Shown in pieces: positions 15,052 to 25,879 of a stretch of DNA of 64,000 nt. Position numbers and translations under genes: made by a program. The first letter of the stretch is position 1. Every line of letters begins with the position of its first letter. The stretch comes from an uncultured Clostridia bacterium (lineage in GTDB: Bacteria > Bacillota > Clostridia > Christensenellales > Borkfalkiaceae). The stretch covers positions 62,001 through 126,000 of the forward strand of contig CALWCH010000002.1 of NCBI GenBank assembly GCA_944376335.1. The letters are read 5' to 3'. The notes beneath the pieces are model-generated. The model saw only the letters and a program-made list of their open reading frames with translations, searched no databases and had not been told where the DNA came from.

Positions 15052-16914
15052 ATGGAAAGACAGGGCAATATCAAGATCGCCAGCGAAAACATGATGCCCA
15101 TCATCAAAAAGTGGCTGTATTCGGACAAGGACATCTTCCTTCGTGAGATCGTCTCCAACGCATCGGACGCCATCACGAAGTACAGAAAGCTTGTTTCTTT
15201 GGGGGAGGAGCCCGAGGACGAGAGCTACAAAATTATCGTCACGACGGACGACAAGGCGGGTACTCTCACCGTCGAGGACAACGGCATCGGCATGACCGAG
15301 GAAGAAGTGGAGAAGTACATCACGCAGGTCGCCTTCTCGGGCGCTGCCGACTTCCTCGAAAAATACGAAAAAGCGGGCGGAGAGGGCATCATCGGTCACT
15401 TCGGCCTCGGCTTCTACTCTGCCTATATGGTCTCGGAGAACATCGAGATCTTCACGAAGTCCTACCGTGAAGGAAGCAAGGGTGTGCATTGGGTGTCGGA
15501 CGGCAACAGTACCTACACCATCGGCGAGTGCGAAAGAGAGGCGCGCGGCACCAAGATCGTCATGCACCTTGCCGAGGGAGAGAAGGAATTTGCCAAGGAG
15601 AGTGAGATCAGAAAGCTGCTCAACAAGTACTGTTCCTTCATGCCCTATGATATTTACCTCAACCCGAAGAGCGACGAAGAGCTCAACAAGGACTTAAAAG
15701 AGGGCGAGGAGCCCAAAAAGAACGTGCCCGTCAACACGACGCAGCCGCTCTATTTAAAACAGCCCAAGGAGTGCACCGAGGAGGAGTATAAAACCTTCTA
15801 CAGAAGGACGTTTGCAGACTTCAACGAGCCGCTCTTTTGGATCCACCTCAACATGGAATATCCCTTCCGCCTGAAGGGCATCCTCTACTTCCCGAAGGTG
15901 AGAAAGCAGGTGGAGCTTGAGCGCGGGCAGGTCAAGCTGTATTGCAATCAGGTGTATATCGCCGACAACATCAAGGAAGTCATCCCCGAATTTTTGATGC
16001 TCTTAAACGGCGTCATCGACTGCCCCGACATCCCGCTCAACGTCTCGCGCTCCTTCCTGCAGAACGACTCGCAGGTGCAGAAGATCGCCAAGCACATCAC
16101 CAAGAAGGTGGCGGATAAGCTCAAGGAGCTCTACCGCGACGACAAGGAGAAGTACGAGAACTGCTGGAGCGATATTGCGACCTTCGTCAAGTTCGGCTGC
16201 GTCAAGGATGACCGCTTCTACGACCAGGTCAAGGACATCGTCATCTATAAGGATCTGAACGGGAACTATGTGCCGCTCACCTCCATGTTCGGCGAGGAAG
16301 TCTCTGAAGAGGACGCCAAGAACGGCAAGGAGCCCGAGGCCGTCTACTACGTCTCCGACGAGAAGAAGCAGGCGCAGTACATCAAGATGTTCAAGGATGC
16401 GGGCCTCAATGCCATCGTCTCGGATACCTACATCGATCCGCACTTCATCAGTTACATCGAATACAAGAACCCCACCCGCGTGCGCTTCCTGCGCATCGAC
16501 GCCGACATCGCGGGCGCCCTCAAGGATACGGGCGAGGGGAGCGAGGACGAGGCCAAGGAAATTCAGGGCATCTTCGAGAAGGCTCTCGAGGGCAAGCATG
16601 TAAAAGTGACGACCGAGCGCTTGAAGGATGCGGACGTACCCGCTGTCGTCAACGTCTCCGAGTTCATGCGCAGGATGTCCGAGATGAACTCCTTCTATAT
16701 GATGGGCGACTCGGCGGCGGACGTGACGCTCGTCGTCAATCTTTCGAGCGAGGCCGTTAAGGCGCTCAAGGGTGCGGACGACGAGGCGCAGAAGCTCTCC
16801 GTCATGCAAATTTATTATCTTGCCATGCTCGCCTATAAGCAGCTTTCGCCCGACGAACTGGCCGAATTTACGCGCAATCAGAGCGAACTCATCAAAAAGT
16901 ACCTCGGAAATTAA
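15052..16914 (+). CDS. htpG: Molecular chaperone HtpG (Hsp90)
   Basis: 620 residues. The N-terminal GHKL ATPase has LREIVSNASDAITKYRKL, VEDNGIGMTEEEV and GHFGLGFYSAYMVS; the middle domain has LYCNQVYIADN and LNVSRSFLQND; a C-terminal dimerisation region completes the usual length. HtpG is a cytosolic ATP-dependent chaperone. The start follows AAGGAGA. It lies between terminators and appears monocistronic. Confidence 0.97.
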   Translation: MERQGNIKIASENMMPIIKKWLYSDKDIFLREIVSNASDAITKYRKLVSLGEEPEDESYKIIVTTDDKAGTLTVEDNGIGMTEEEVEKYITQVAFSGAADFLEKYEKAGGEGIIGHFGLGFYSAYMVSENIEIFTKSYREGSKGVHWVSDGNSTYTIGECEREARGTKIVMHLAEGEKEFAKESEIRKLLNKYCSFMPYDIYLNPKSDEELNKDLKEGEEPKKNVPVNTTQPLYLKQPKECTEEEYKTFYRRTFADFNEPLFWIHLNMEYPFRLKGILYFPKVRKQVELERGQVKLYCNQVYIADNIKEVIPEFLMLLNGVIDCPDIPLNVSRSFLQNDSQVQKIAKHITKKVADKLKELYRDDKEKYENCWSDIATFVKFGCVKDDRFYDQVKDIVIYKDLNGNYVPLTSMFGEEVSEEDAKNGKEPEAVYYVSDEKKQAQYIKMFKDAGLNAIVSDTYIDPHFISYIEYKNPTRVRFLRIDADIAGALKDTGEGSEDEAKEIQGIFEKALEGKHVKVTTERLKDADVPAVVNVSEFMRRMSEMNSFYMMGDSAADVTLVVNLSSEAVKALKGADDEAQKLSVMQIYYLAMLAYKQLSPDELAEFTRNQSELIKKYLGN

Positions 16915-16941
16915 AAAATTAAAAAAATTTCTGTAAGTCAC

Positions 16942-16970
16942 TTGACATTTTGCCCGCAAATTGATATAAT
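16942..16970 (+). promoter_or_regulatory. Promoter of the cold-shock gene
   Basis: TTGACA (16942-16947), 17-base spacer, TATAAT (16965-16970), consensus at both hexamers. This is among the strongest promoters in the window. Confidence 0.9.
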
Positions 16971-16976
16971 CAAAAT

Positions 16977-17070
16977 CGGCACATGACTTTGATACCTGTT
17001 CGAACACGAAGCGTGATCGTCAGCGCAACGCGGAAAAGGTCTTTCAGGCGGCGCCACAGGAGGTATTTTT
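16977..17070 (+). promoter_or_regulatory. Long 5' untranslated leader of the cold-shock mRNA
   Basis: About 94 bases separate the expected transcription start from the GTG codon, ending in AGGAGGT. Cold-shock protein mRNAs characteristically carry long leaders that refold at low temperature. The sequence contains GCGTGATCG and GGCGGCGCC-like short inverted segments, but I cannot fold it reliably by eye. Confidence 0.5.
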
Positions 17071-17283
17071 GTGAACGGAACTGTAAAATGGTTCAACGAT
17101 GGTAAGGGATATGGGTTCATTTCCAACGACAACGGGGGAGACGACGTATTCGTTCATTTCTCCGCGATCCAGACGGAGGGGTTCCGCACCCTGAAGGAAG
17201 GACAAAAGGTCTCGTTCGAGACAGAGCCCGACCCCAAGGACAGCGGGAAACTCCGTGCAGTAAACGTGGTACCCCTTTCCTAA
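17071..17283 (+). CDS. csp: Cold-shock protein (CspA family)
   Basis: 70 residues starting at GTG ([18 protein letters not shown]). RNP1 KGYGFIS and RNP2 VFVHFSAI mark the five-stranded OB fold that binds single-stranded RNA and DNA. It acts as an RNA chaperone and transcription antiterminator. A strong promoter, long leader and its own terminator make it an independent, highly expressed unit. Paralogue identity (cspA, B, D) cannot be decided. Confidence 0.96.
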   Translation: MNGTVKWFNDGKGYGFISNDNGGDDVFVHFSAIQTEGFRTLKEGQKVSFETEPDPKDSGKLRAVNVVPLS

Positions 17284-17326
17284 GGCAGCGCGGCGGCAAT
17301 TCAAGTCAAATTGAAATACTTCTGCG

Positions 17327-17356
17327 AAAAAACACGGCTCTTCCGCCGTGTTTTTT
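17327..17356 (+). terminator. Terminator after csp
   Basis: AAAAAACACGGC (17327-17338) and GCCGTGTTTTTT (17345-17356) form an 8-bp GC-containing stem extended by A-T pairs, with loop TCTTCC. It is symmetrical and could work on both strands. Confidence 0.9.
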
Positions 17357-17417
17357 CATGCCGTTTCGAGTTAAAACACGCCTGCACCAAACTTTTTTCA
17401 TCCGCATAGGATGGGAT

Positions 17418-18740
17418 ATGTTTTCCGAGGTGTTTTCGGGCGGGGTGTATTTTGTGGGAGCGGGCGGGGTGAGCATGAGTGCTCTTGCCCGTCTCTTGAA
17501 CGATTGCGGCGTTCGTGTGCGCGGGAGCGACGCCTGCGAGGGTCCGTTCACGCATATGCTGAAGGAAGCGGGCATCCCCGTTTCTATCGGCACCGACGAA
17601 GATATTTCGGAAGACACCGTCGTCTACACGGGCGCGGTGGATGAGACGCATCCGCAGCTAAAAGCAGCAAAGCGGGCGGGGAAACGCCTCTTGCCGCGGG
17701 CGGAGCTTCTCGGGCTTATCGCCGAGAGGTTCCCGACTTCTGTCTCCGTCGCGGGCTGCCACGGCAAGACGACAACGACCGCCATGCTCTCTCACGTCCT
17801 CAAGGGGAGGCTGTTCACCTGTCACATCGGCGGGGAGGATCTTGCGCTCTCCAACTATCATGCGGAGGGCGGGGAGATCTTCGTGACGGAGGCGTGCGAA
17901 TTTCAGCGCAGCTTTCTGCACCTCAAGAGCAGCATCGCCGTCATTCTCAACATCGAGCTCGACCACACCGACTGCTATCCCTCGGAGGAAGCACTCTTCG
18001 AGGCCTACCGCGCCTTTGCGGAAAGGGCGGAGCGGGTCGTCGTCAATGCCGATGATGTGCGGGCGAGGACGCTCCCGCACGCGCTCTCCTTCGGGCTCTT
18101 CTCGGGGGATATCCGCGCTTCACTTCTCAAAAGCGAGGGGGAACGGTACTCTTTCACGGTAGCGGAGCGGGGCGTGCCCCTCGTGCGCGTCAAACTTTCC
18201 TGTATCGGAAAGGTACACGTCTATAACGCGCTCGCCGCCTTTGCCGCCGCCCGCCTATTGGGGCTCTCTCCCCAAGAGATCGCAGACGGCCTCGCCGCGT
18301 TTCAAGGCGTCAGACGGCGGTTTGAACGCATCGGAAGCTTTTTGGGCGTTCCCGTCCTCTCCGACTATGCCCATCATCCCAAGGAGATCGCCGCCGCCCT
18401 CAGGACTGCGGAGGCGGTCACGGAGGGCACGGTGCGCGTCGTCTTTCAGCCGCACACCTACACGAGGACGCGCGACCTCTTTGAGATGTTCGTTGCCGCT
18501 TTGAAGCAAGCGGAGAGCCCCGTCATCTATCGCACTTATGCTGCAAGGGAGGCCTTCGATCTTGCGGGCAGCGCGGCATTGCTTTTTGCTCATCTTCCCG
18601 AAGCGTGCTATGTGCAGACGGAGGAACAGCTCGCGCGCGTGCTGGCAGGGCTTGTAGAGCCGAACGACCTCATCCTCGTCTTGGGTGCAGGCGACATCGA
18701 CGAAATCGTAAGACATATGATAAAAGCGCCCCCTCGGTAA
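17418..18740 (+). CDS. murC: UDP-N-acetylmuramate-L-alanine ligase
   Basis: 440 residues. N-terminal nucleotide-binding GAGGVSMSALARLL, ATP-binding loop GCHGKTTTTAML (GTHGKTTT in most relatives), EACEFQRSFL, DHTDCYPS and the C-terminal DYAHHPKEI are the Mur ligase signatures, in the MurC order. It adds L-Ala to UDP-MurNAc in the cytoplasm. ATG 17418 follows GGATGGG; a 17358 start would begin at the csp terminator. The last codons form the left arm of the terminator hairpin. Confidence 0.95.
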   Translation: MFSEVFSGGVYFVGAGGVSMSALARLLNDCGVRVRGSDACEGPFTHMLKEAGIPVSIGTDEDISEDTVVYTGAVDETHPQLKAAKRAGKRLLPRAELLGLIAERFPTSVSVAGCHGKTTTTAMLSHVLKGRLFTCHIGGEDLALSNYHAEGGEIFVTEACEFQRSFLHLKSSIAVILNIELDHTDCYPSEEALFEAYRAFAERAERVVVNADDVRARTLPHALSFGLFSGDIRASLLKSEGERYSFTVAERGVPLVRVKLSCIGKVHVYNALAAFAAARLLGLSPQEIADGLAAFQGVRRRFERIGSFLGVPVLSDYAHHPKEIAAALRTAEAVTEGTVRVVFQPHTYTRTRDLFEMFVAALKQAESPVIYRTYAAREAFDLAGSAALLFAHLPEACYVQTEEQLARVLAGLVEPNDLILVLGAGDIDEIVRHMIKAPPR

Positions 18741-18759
18741 CCTTCCGAGGGGGCGTTTT
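18722..18759 (+). terminator. Bidirectional terminator between murC and the DUF815 gene
   Basis: CGCCCCCTCGG (18727-18737) pairs perfectly with CCGAGGGGGCG (18745-18755), flanked by AAAA and TTTT. It serves both converging genes. Its left arm encodes the last murC residues (Ala-Pro-Pro-Arg). Confidence 0.92.
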
Positions 18760-18768
18760 CGTGCCGGC

Positions 18769-19932
18769 TTAAAGTTCGATGGGCTTTTCCTTCTTCTGGC
18801 GGGCGATGAGGTAGTCGACAAACTGCCTTGCCCTGCGCGGGGAGCGGCCGCCTCGGAGGAGCGCCCACCGTTCGGCGGCGGCATCGAGGGCCTCTCCCGA
18901 AAGGAGTACGCCGTCCTCTTCGGCGAGCGCACGCACGATGCTGAGATAGGTCTGCTTGTTTGTTGCGGAAAAGAGCACGGTGATGCCGAAGCGGTCGGAA
19001 AGGGAGAGAAGTTCCTGCTCGTTTTCCTCACGGTGGAGGCTGTTTTCGCGGGCAGAGACGCTCTCATCCACAATATGGCGGCGGTTGGAAGTCGCCACGA
19101 TCATCACGTTTTCGGCATGTCCCTCGGCGCTGCCCTGCAAAGCCGTCTTGAGCGAGGAAATGCGGTCGTCGTGCTCGCTCAACGAAAAGTCGTCGATAAA
19201 GACGAGGAAATAGAGGGGAATGGCGGCTAGGAAGGACTTTAATTTGGGGAGATGCCCGACGTTTTCCTTGGCGATCTCCACGAGACGCAATTTCTGCGGG
19301 AAAAAGTTCTTGACCATCGCGTGCACGGTGGAGGACTTGCCCGTGCCTCTGTCGCCGTATAAGAGCATATCCGAATAGGGCAGCCCGCGCACGAAGTTTT
19401 CGAGGTTGTCAAAGACCTGCGCCTTCTCGTGCTCGTATCCCTTGAGGTCGTGGAGCGTGATGGAGGAAGGGGAGCGGACGGGAATGAGCTCGTCCTCTTC
19501 CGTCCAGCGGAATTCGGCGGCGGAGATGAATTTGCCGTAGCCCGAGCTCTGATAGAAGGAATAGAGAAGGTTGGCGGCCTTCTCGTCCCAGCTCATGAGG
19601 GGCGCGGAGGGTTTTCCGACGTTGAAGTCGGGCGAGGAAAACTCGAGCGAGCGGCCGATCTCCGCAAGGTCGCAGATGTAGGCGCGCTTCAGATAGGGGG
19701 AGATATTCCCGCCCGCCGCACAGGCGCGGGAGAAGGCGTTCTCGTCGCGGATGACGAGCTCCTTGACGTATTCGGAGAAGTTGGTCTCGGCGCCGCGCTC
19801 GAAGAGCTCATGCAAGAAGGGTGCCCGCGCGGAGACGTCTCCGTTGCGGTAGGCGCGGAATAGGGAGAGGACGGGATCTTTTAAGATGCCCGAGAGGACG
19901 GTGAGTTCGAGATAGCTCGTCTGTTCGTTCAT
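18769..19932 (-). CDS. DUF815 family AAA+ ATPase
   Basis: 387 residues from ATG 19932; a longer frame to 20067 would cross the promoter. The N-terminal half is helical. The ATPase part starts with ITLHDLKGYEHEKAQVFDNL and has Walker A YGDRGTGKSS, Walker B YFLVFIDDFS and the sensor-like VATSNRRHIV. The C-terminus carries the AAA lid with RGGRSPRRARQFVDYL. This matches the DUF815 (PF05673) family, whose cellular role is unknown. It has its own promoter divergent from ilvC. Confidence 0.88.
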   Translation of the reverse strand: MNEQTSYLELTVLSGILKDPVLSLFRAYRNGDVSARAPFLHELFERGAETNFSEYVKELVIRDENAFSRACAAGGNISPYLKRAYICDLAEIGRSLEFSSPDFNVGKPSAPLMSWDEKAANLLYSFYQSSGYGKFISAAEFRWTEEDELIPVRSPSSITLHDLKGYEHEKAQVFDNLENFVRGLPYSDMLLYGDRGTGKSSTVHAMVKNFFPQKLRLVEIAKENVGHLPKLKSFLAAIPLYFLVFIDDFSLSEHDDRISSLKTALQGSAEGHAENVMIVATSNRRHIVDESVSARENSLHREENEQELLSLSDRFGITVLFSATNKQTYLSIVRALAEEDGVLLSGEALDAAAERWALLRGGRSPRRARQFVDYLIARQKKEKPIEL

Positions 19933-19966
19933 GATTGCCTCGAAGAGAACTTGGTTTTCTTGAGAT

Positions 19967-19995
19967 ATTATACCGCAAGCGCGCAAAAAAAGCAA
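19967..19995 (-). promoter_or_regulatory. Promoter of the DUF815 gene
   Basis: On the minus strand TTGCTT (19995-19990), 17-base spacer, TATAAT (19972-19967). It is back to back with the ilvC promoter, about 30 bases away. Confidence 0.75.
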
Positions 19996-20023
19996 CAAAA
20001 AGCGTAAAATATTCGCCGTTTGC

Positions 20024-20052
20024 TTGACGAACGGCGGCGCTCGGCGTATAAT
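20024..20052 (+). promoter_or_regulatory. Promoter of ilvC
   Basis: TTGACG (20024-20029), 17-base spacer, TATAAT (20047-20052); ATG at 20085. The leader is too short for a T-box or ilv leader attenuator. Confidence 0.85.
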
Positions 20053-20081
20053 ATACAGAAAAAGCAAGTTTTCGGAGGTAA

Positions 20082-21134
<1,053 letters not shown>

Positions 21135-21139
21135 CACGC

Positions 21140-21176
21140 GATATCCCGGAAGGTCATCCCTTTCGGGATATTCTTT
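21140..21176 (+). terminator. Terminator after ilvC
   Basis: ATATCCCG (21141-21148) pairs with CGGGATAT (21164-21171), with an inner AAGG/CCTT extension, then TTCTTTG. The rest of the gap to 21321 is AT-rich and holds no gene; AAATTTTTGCCC (about 21189) and GGGGCAAAATTTTTG (about 21275) are imperfect inverted repeats. Confidence 0.8.
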
Positions 21177-21321
21177 GTGCTGGACGGAGAAATTTTTGCC
21201 CGATTGCTCAAAATCTGAAAAGAGAGGTAGCTTTTGAAAGGGAAGCGACAAAATTCTCTCAGAAAATGCAACGGAGGGGCAAAATTTTTGCAAAAAAAGC
21301 GGAATAATTCGCATTTGGGTC

Positions 21322-21350
21322 TTGAAATTCGGGCAGGAATATAGTATAAT
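21322..21350 (+). promoter_or_regulatory. Promoter of the glycogen operon
   Basis: TTGAAA (21322-21327), 17-base spacer, TATAAT (21345-21350), about 65 bases before the glgB start. No other promoter of this quality is seen until the operon ends near 32.0 kb. Confidence 0.82.
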
Positions 21351-21421
21351 AAGCTTGTACGGTGCAGCGTATGCACCACAATATGCAGTATTTTCGCATT
21401 TTTTGCGAATAAGGGGGCCCA

Positions 21422-23494
21422 ATGAGCAAAGAGCAACAAATGAGAACGGAGCAGCATCCCGAACAAGAAACGGATTTCCCGCTCTACCTCTATCACCACG
21501 GCAAGAACGACCGCATCTACGAAGTTTTCGGTGCGCATAAGGCGGCTAAGGACGGCGAGGAGGGCTATGTCTTCCGCGTCTGGGCGCCGCATGCCAAGCA
21601 GGTTGCCGTCGTCGGCGATTTCAACGGCTGGGATGCCGAAAAGAACGTCATGCAGCGCATGGTGGACGGGGAGACATTTGAACTCTTCATTCCCGGGCTC
21701 AAGCAGTACGACGTCTATAAGTACTGCATCACGGCGGCGGACGGCAGGCAGGTCATGAAGGCAGACCCCATCGGCTTCCATACCGAGACGCCTCCCGCGA
21801 CCGCGTCCAAGCTCTACGACCTCGAGGGCTATGAGTGGAAGGACGGGGAGTACCTCGAAGCGCTCTACAAAAAGAACGTCTATACCTCGCCGATGAACAT
21901 CTACGAGGTCAACCTTCTCTCGTGGAAAAAGCACGACGACGGCAATTACTATTCCTATCTCGATTTGGCGCGCGAGCTCGTGCCCTATGTCAAGGAGATG
22001 GGCTATACGCACGTCGAATTCATGCCCGTGACCGAGTTCCCTTACGACGGCTCGTGGGGGTATCAGGTGACGGGGTACTTTGCGGTCACCTCCCGCCTCG
22101 GCACGCCCAAGGACTTCATGGCGCTCGTCGACGCCTTCCATCAGGCGGGCATCGGCGTCATCCTCGACTGGGTGCCCGCGCACTTCCCCAAGGACGCGCA
22201 CGGCCTCTACGAGTTCGACGGCCAGCCCCTCTACGAGAGCAGCCAGTGGGACAGGATGGAGCACAAGAGCTGGGGTACCCGCCGCTTCGACTACGGCAGG
22301 AATGAAGTTCTCTCTTTCCTCATCTCCTCCGCCTGCTTCCTCTTCGATAAATTCCACTGCGACGGTCTGCGCGTAGACGCCGTTGCCTCCATGCTCTACC
22401 TCGACTACGACAAACGGGAAGGGGAGTGGGTGCCCAATATCTACGGCGAAAACAAGAACCTCGAGGCGATCGCCTTTTTGCGCAAGCTCAACGAGGCCGT
22501 GTTCCTGCGCTATCCGCACGCGCTCATGATCGCGGAAGAATCTACGGCGTGGGGGCTCGTCACCAAGCCCGGCTCGGTGGGCGGTCTCGGCTTCAACTAT
22601 AAATGGAACATGGGTTGGATGAACGATATGCTCTCGTATATCAGCCTCAACCCTTTCTTCCGCATGAACAACCACAATAAGCTCACCTTCTCCATGATGT
22701 ACGCTTTCTCGGAGAACTATGTGCTGCCCATCTCGCACGACGAGGTGGTGTACGGCAAGTGCTCGCTCATCAACAAGATGCCGGGCACCTACGAGGAAAA
22801 GTTTGCGGGCGTCCGCTCCTTCCTCGGCTACATGACGGCGCACCCCGGCAAGAAGCTCGGCTTCATGGGCTACGAGTTCGGTCAGTTCAACGAGTGGGAC
22901 TATCATAAGCAGCTCGACTTCTTCCTTGTGGACGAGTACGAGATGCACAAAAAGCTTCAGAACTACGTCAAGGACCTCAACAACTTCTATAAGAGCGAGC
23001 CCGCCTTCTTCGAGGTGGAGGACTCGTGGGACGGATTTGAATGGCTCGCCTCCAACGATGCCGACAAGAACATCGTCTCCTTCATCCGAAGGGATAAAAA
23101 GGGCAACGAGATCATCGCGCTCGTCTCCTTCTCGGGGGCGGACAACGCTGGTTACTGGATGGGCGTCAACAAGCGCGGCAAGTACCGCGTCGTGTTCAAC
23201 AGCGACGACAAGAAGTACGGCGGCGACGGCAAGCTCAAGAAGTCCGTCTATACGGCGACCAAGAAGCCCAGCCACGGCAAGCAGTACTCCGTCGTCATCG
23301 ACGTTCCCAAATTGAGCTGCATCTACTTCGTCAAGGAGCCCGATGCGCCCAAGGCGGAGAAGCTCCCTGCGGGGGCGTCCAAGAAGAAGGCGGCGACGGC
23401 TTCCGTAAAGGGCAAGAGCACCACAAATAAGGCGGGGGCAAAGACTTCCGCGGCGACCAAGGCAAAATCGGCAGCCAAGCCGGATGCGAAATAA
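21422..23494 (+). CDS. glgB: 1,4-alpha-glucan branching enzyme with a Lys/Ala-rich tail
   Basis: 690 residues. An N-terminal CBM48 domain ([20 protein letters not shown]) is followed by the GH13 barrel with nucleophile Asp in [14 protein letters not shown], acid Glu in [10 protein letters not shown] and Asp in [10 protein letters not shown], then a beta C-domain. It introduces alpha-1,6 branches into glycogen. Residues about 641-690 form a low-complexity tail with 13 lysines and 3 acidic residues, rich in Ala, Ser and Thr, not part of the enzyme fold. ATG 21422 follows AAGGGGG. First gene of the glycogen operon. Confidence 0.96.
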   Translation: MSKEQQMRTEQHPEQETDFPLYLYHHGKNDRIYEVFGAHKAAKDGEEGYVFRVWAPHAKQVAVVGDFNGWDAEKNVMQRMVDGETFELFIPGLKQYDVYKYCITAADGRQVMKADPIGFHTETPPATASKLYDLEGYEWKDGEYLEALYKKNVYTSPMNIYEVNLLSWKKHDDGNYYSYLDLARELVPYVKEMGYTHVEFMPVTEFPYDGSWGYQVTGYFAVTSRLGTPKDFMALVDAFHQAGIGVILDWVPAHFPKDAHGLYEFDGQPLYESSQWDRMEHKSWGTRRFDYGRNEVLSFLISSACFLFDKFHCDGLRVDAVASMLYLDYDKREGEWVPNIYGENKNLEAIAFLRKLNEAVFLRYPHALMIAEESTAWGLVTKPGSVGGLGFNYKWNMGWMNDMLSYISLNPFFRMNNHNKLTFSMMYAFSENYVLPISHDEVVYGKCSLINKMPGTYEEKFAGVRSFLGYMTAHPGKKLGFMGYEFGQFNEWDYHKQLDFFLVDEYEMHKKLQNYVKDLNNFYKSEPAFFEVEDSWDGFEWLASNDADKNIVSFIRRDKKGNEIIALVSFSGADNAGYWMGVNKRGKYRVVFNSDDKKYGGDGKLKKSVYTATKKPSHGKQYSVVIDVPKLSCIYFVKEPDAPKAEKLPAGASKKKAATASVKGKSTTNKAGAKTSAATKAKSAAKPDAK

Positions 23495-23525
23495 TCAAGG
23501 ATTTTTGAAAGGGGGCATAGGCACT

Positions 23526-24722
23526 ATGCAAAGAAAGAAAGAATGTGTCGCAATGTTGCTCGCAGGCGGACAGGGAAGCAGACTGTACGCCCTCACGAAC
23601 AAAATTGCAAAACCCGCAGTCGCCTTCGGCGCGAAGTATCGGATCATCGACTTCCCGCTGAGCAACTGCATCAACTCGGGCATCGATACGGTGGGCGTGC
23701 TCACCCAGTACGAGCCGCTCGAGCTCAACGAGTACATCGGGAACGGACAGCCGTGGGACCTCGACCGTGCATTCGGCGGCGTCCACATCCTCTCGCCCTA
23801 TCAGGCGAAGGTCAAGTCCTCCTGGTACGAGGGCACCGCAAATGCCATCTACCAGAACATGCACTTCATGAAGAAGTACAACCCGGACTATGTGCTCATC
23901 CTCTCGGGCGACCACATCTATAAGATGGACTACGCCAAGATGCTCAAGGCACACATCGAGACGGGTGCGGACTGCACGATCGCAGCCATCGAAGTCCCCC
24001 TCAAAGAGGCTTCCCGCTTCGGCATCCTCAACACCAATCCCGACGGCTCCATCTACCAGTTCGAGGAAAAACCCAAGCAGCCCAAGAGCACGCTCGCTTC
24101 CATGGGCATCTACATCTTTACGGCACAGAAGCTCTTCGACTATCTCGAGGCAGACGAACAGAACCCCGATTCGAGCAAGGACTTCGGCAAAGACGTGCTT
24201 CCCGCCATGCTGAATGCGGGCGAGAAGATGTTCTCCTACCGCTTCGAAGGGTATTGGAAGGACGTCGGCACCATCTCCTCTCTCTGGGAGGCAAATATGG
24301 AGCTGCTCGGCGAAGAGCCCGTCTTTGACGTCGCCGATCCCGACTGGAAGATCCATTCGCGCAACCCGCTTGCGCCGCCCGAATACATCGGCGACAATGC
24401 CGAGGTGGGCAATTCCATGGTCGCGCTCGGCTGCGAGATCGAGGGCGTCGTCGAACACTCCGTGCTCGCAAGCAACGTCGTCGTCGAAGAGGGCGCCGAA
24501 GTGAGAGACAGCGTCATCATGGCGGGCACCGTCATCAAGAAGGGCGCGAAGGTGCTCTATTCCATCATCGACGAGAACGTGACCGTCGAGGAGGGCGCCG
24601 TCATCGGCGATCCTCAGGAGGCAGGCAAGGGCATCGCCGTGCTCGGCAGGCAGATCACCATCGGTAAGAATGTCAAGGTCGATGGCGGCAAAATTTTGGA
24701 TCAGGATTATAAGGGGGAATAA
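23526..24722 (+). CDS. glgC: Glucose-1-phosphate adenylyltransferase
   Basis: 398 residues. Nucleotidyltransferase signature [46 protein letters not shown], sugar-binding [11 protein letters not shown] and EEKPKQP, and a C-terminal left-handed beta helix with hexapeptide repeats. It makes ADP-glucose from glucose-1-phosphate and ATP, the committed step. ATG 23526 follows AAAGGGGG with an 11-base gap. The start codon lies in a small hairpin, GCATAG-GCA-CTATGC. It probably acts with GlgD encoded 4 bases downstream. Confidence 0.97.
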   Translation: MQRKKECVAMLLAGGQGSRLYALTNKIAKPAVAFGAKYRIIDFPLSNCINSGIDTVGVLTQYEPLELNEYIGNGQPWDLDRAFGGVHILSPYQAKVKSSWYEGTANAIYQNMHFMKKYNPDYVLILSGDHIYKMDYAKMLKAHIETGADCTIAAIEVPLKEASRFGILNTNPDGSIYQFEEKPKQPKSTLASMGIYIFTAQKLFDYLEADEQNPDSSKDFGKDVLPAMLNAGEKMFSYRFEGYWKDVGTISSLWEANMELLGEEPVFDVADPDWKIHSRNPLAPPEYIGDNAEVGNSMVALGCEIEGVVEHSVLASNVVVEEGAEVRDSVIMAGTVIKKGAKVLYSIIDENVTVEEGAVIGDPQEAGKGIAVLGRQITIGKNVKVDGGKILDQDYKGE

Positions 24723-24726
24723 AATA

Positions 24727-25836
24727 ATGGCTTATTCGACGGTAGGAGTAATTTTCTCCAATGTGCATGACGAAAACATCCCCGAGCTCTCCCGCCACAG
24801 GACGATGGCTTCCATCCCCTTCGGCGGCAGATACCGCCTCATCGACTTCCCGTTGTCCAATATGGTCAATTCGGGCATCACGACGGTGGGCATCGTCACG
24901 AAAAATAACTATCAGTCACTCATCGACCACCTCGGCAGCGGCAAGGACTGGGATCTTGCAAGAAAGGACGGCGGCATCATCCTGCTCCCTCCTTATTCCG
25001 ATGAGACTGACGCGCCCTACACCTCGCGCCTCGAAGCGCTCAAGGGCATCACGGGCTTCCTCAATCACCGCAAGGAGGACTACGTCGTCATCTCCGACTG
25101 CGACGGCGTCGCCCGCATCGACATTGCCGACATCGTGCGCAGCCATGTTGCCAACCAGGCGGATATCACGATGGCTTACACCGTGACGGACGAGGTGGAG
25201 AGCTCTTACTACATCACGCTCGATCCCGATGAAACGGGCCGCGTGCAGGGCGTGCAGATCAATCCCAAGCTGAACGGCAAGGCGAATATGTATATCAACG
25301 TGATGGTGCTCAACCGTGAGTTCCTCATCGACCTCATCGGCAACGCCGTGACGAGGGGGCTGACGAGCTTCGGCAAGGACATCCTCTCCAAGAGCACCGA
25401 TACGCTCCGCATCTTCGGCTACAAGTTCGACGGCTACTATGCGGGCATCGATTCGCTGCAGAACTACTTCCGTCACAGCATGGAACTTTTGAAGAAGGAC
25501 GTGAGGACGGAGCTGTTTGCAAACCGCGACATCTATACGAAGGTCCGCGACTCCGCGCCCTCCAAGTACATCGACGGGGCGAAGGTCAAAGATTCGCTCA
25601 TCTCGGACGGCTGCACGATCGAGGGCACGGTGGAAAATTCCATTTTGTTCCGCGGCGTCAAGGTCGGGAAGGGGAGCGTCGTCAAAAATTCCATCATCAT
25701 GCAGGACACCGTCATCGAGAACGCAGTGGAGCTCAACTGCGTGGTCACGGACAAGAACGTCGTCATCCGCGACAGACGTCACCTTTCGGGATGCGAAGAA
25801 CTTCCTTACTTTGTATCCAAGGGCAGGATGATCTGA
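24727..25836 (+). CDS. glgD: Glucose-1-phosphate adenylyltransferase regulatory subunit GlgD
   Basis: 369 residues, MAYSTVGVIFSNVHDENIP at the start, then RHRTMASIPFGGRYRLIDF and PLSNMVNSGI. It resembles GlgC but lacks the AGGQGSRL nucleotide loop, the hallmark of GlgD, which in Gram-positive bacteria forms a hetero-oligomer with GlgC and raises its activity. A C-terminal hexapeptide-repeat domain (VKDSLISDGCTIEGTVENSI) is present. It follows glgC by 4 bases after AAGGGGGAAT. Confidence 0.95.
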   Translation: MAYSTVGVIFSNVHDENIPELSRHRTMASIPFGGRYRLIDFPLSNMVNSGITTVGIVTKNNYQSLIDHLGSGKDWDLARKDGGIILLPPYSDETDAPYTSRLEALKGITGFLNHRKEDYVVISDCDGVARIDIADIVRSHVANQADITMAYTVTDEVESSYYITLDPDETGRVQGVQINPKLNGKANMYINVMVLNREFLIDLIGNAVTRGLTSFGKDILSKSTDTLRIFGYKFDGYYAGIDSLQNYFRHSMELLKKDVRTELFANRDIYTKVRDSAPSKYIDGAKVKDSLISDGCTIEGTVENSILFRGVKVGKGSVVKNSIIMQDTVIENAVELNCVVTDKNVVIRDRRHLSGCEELPYFVSKGRMI

Positions 25837-25879
25837 CCGGAGCGTCACAATATTCAGATAAGGGAGAACGTTTGAATCT

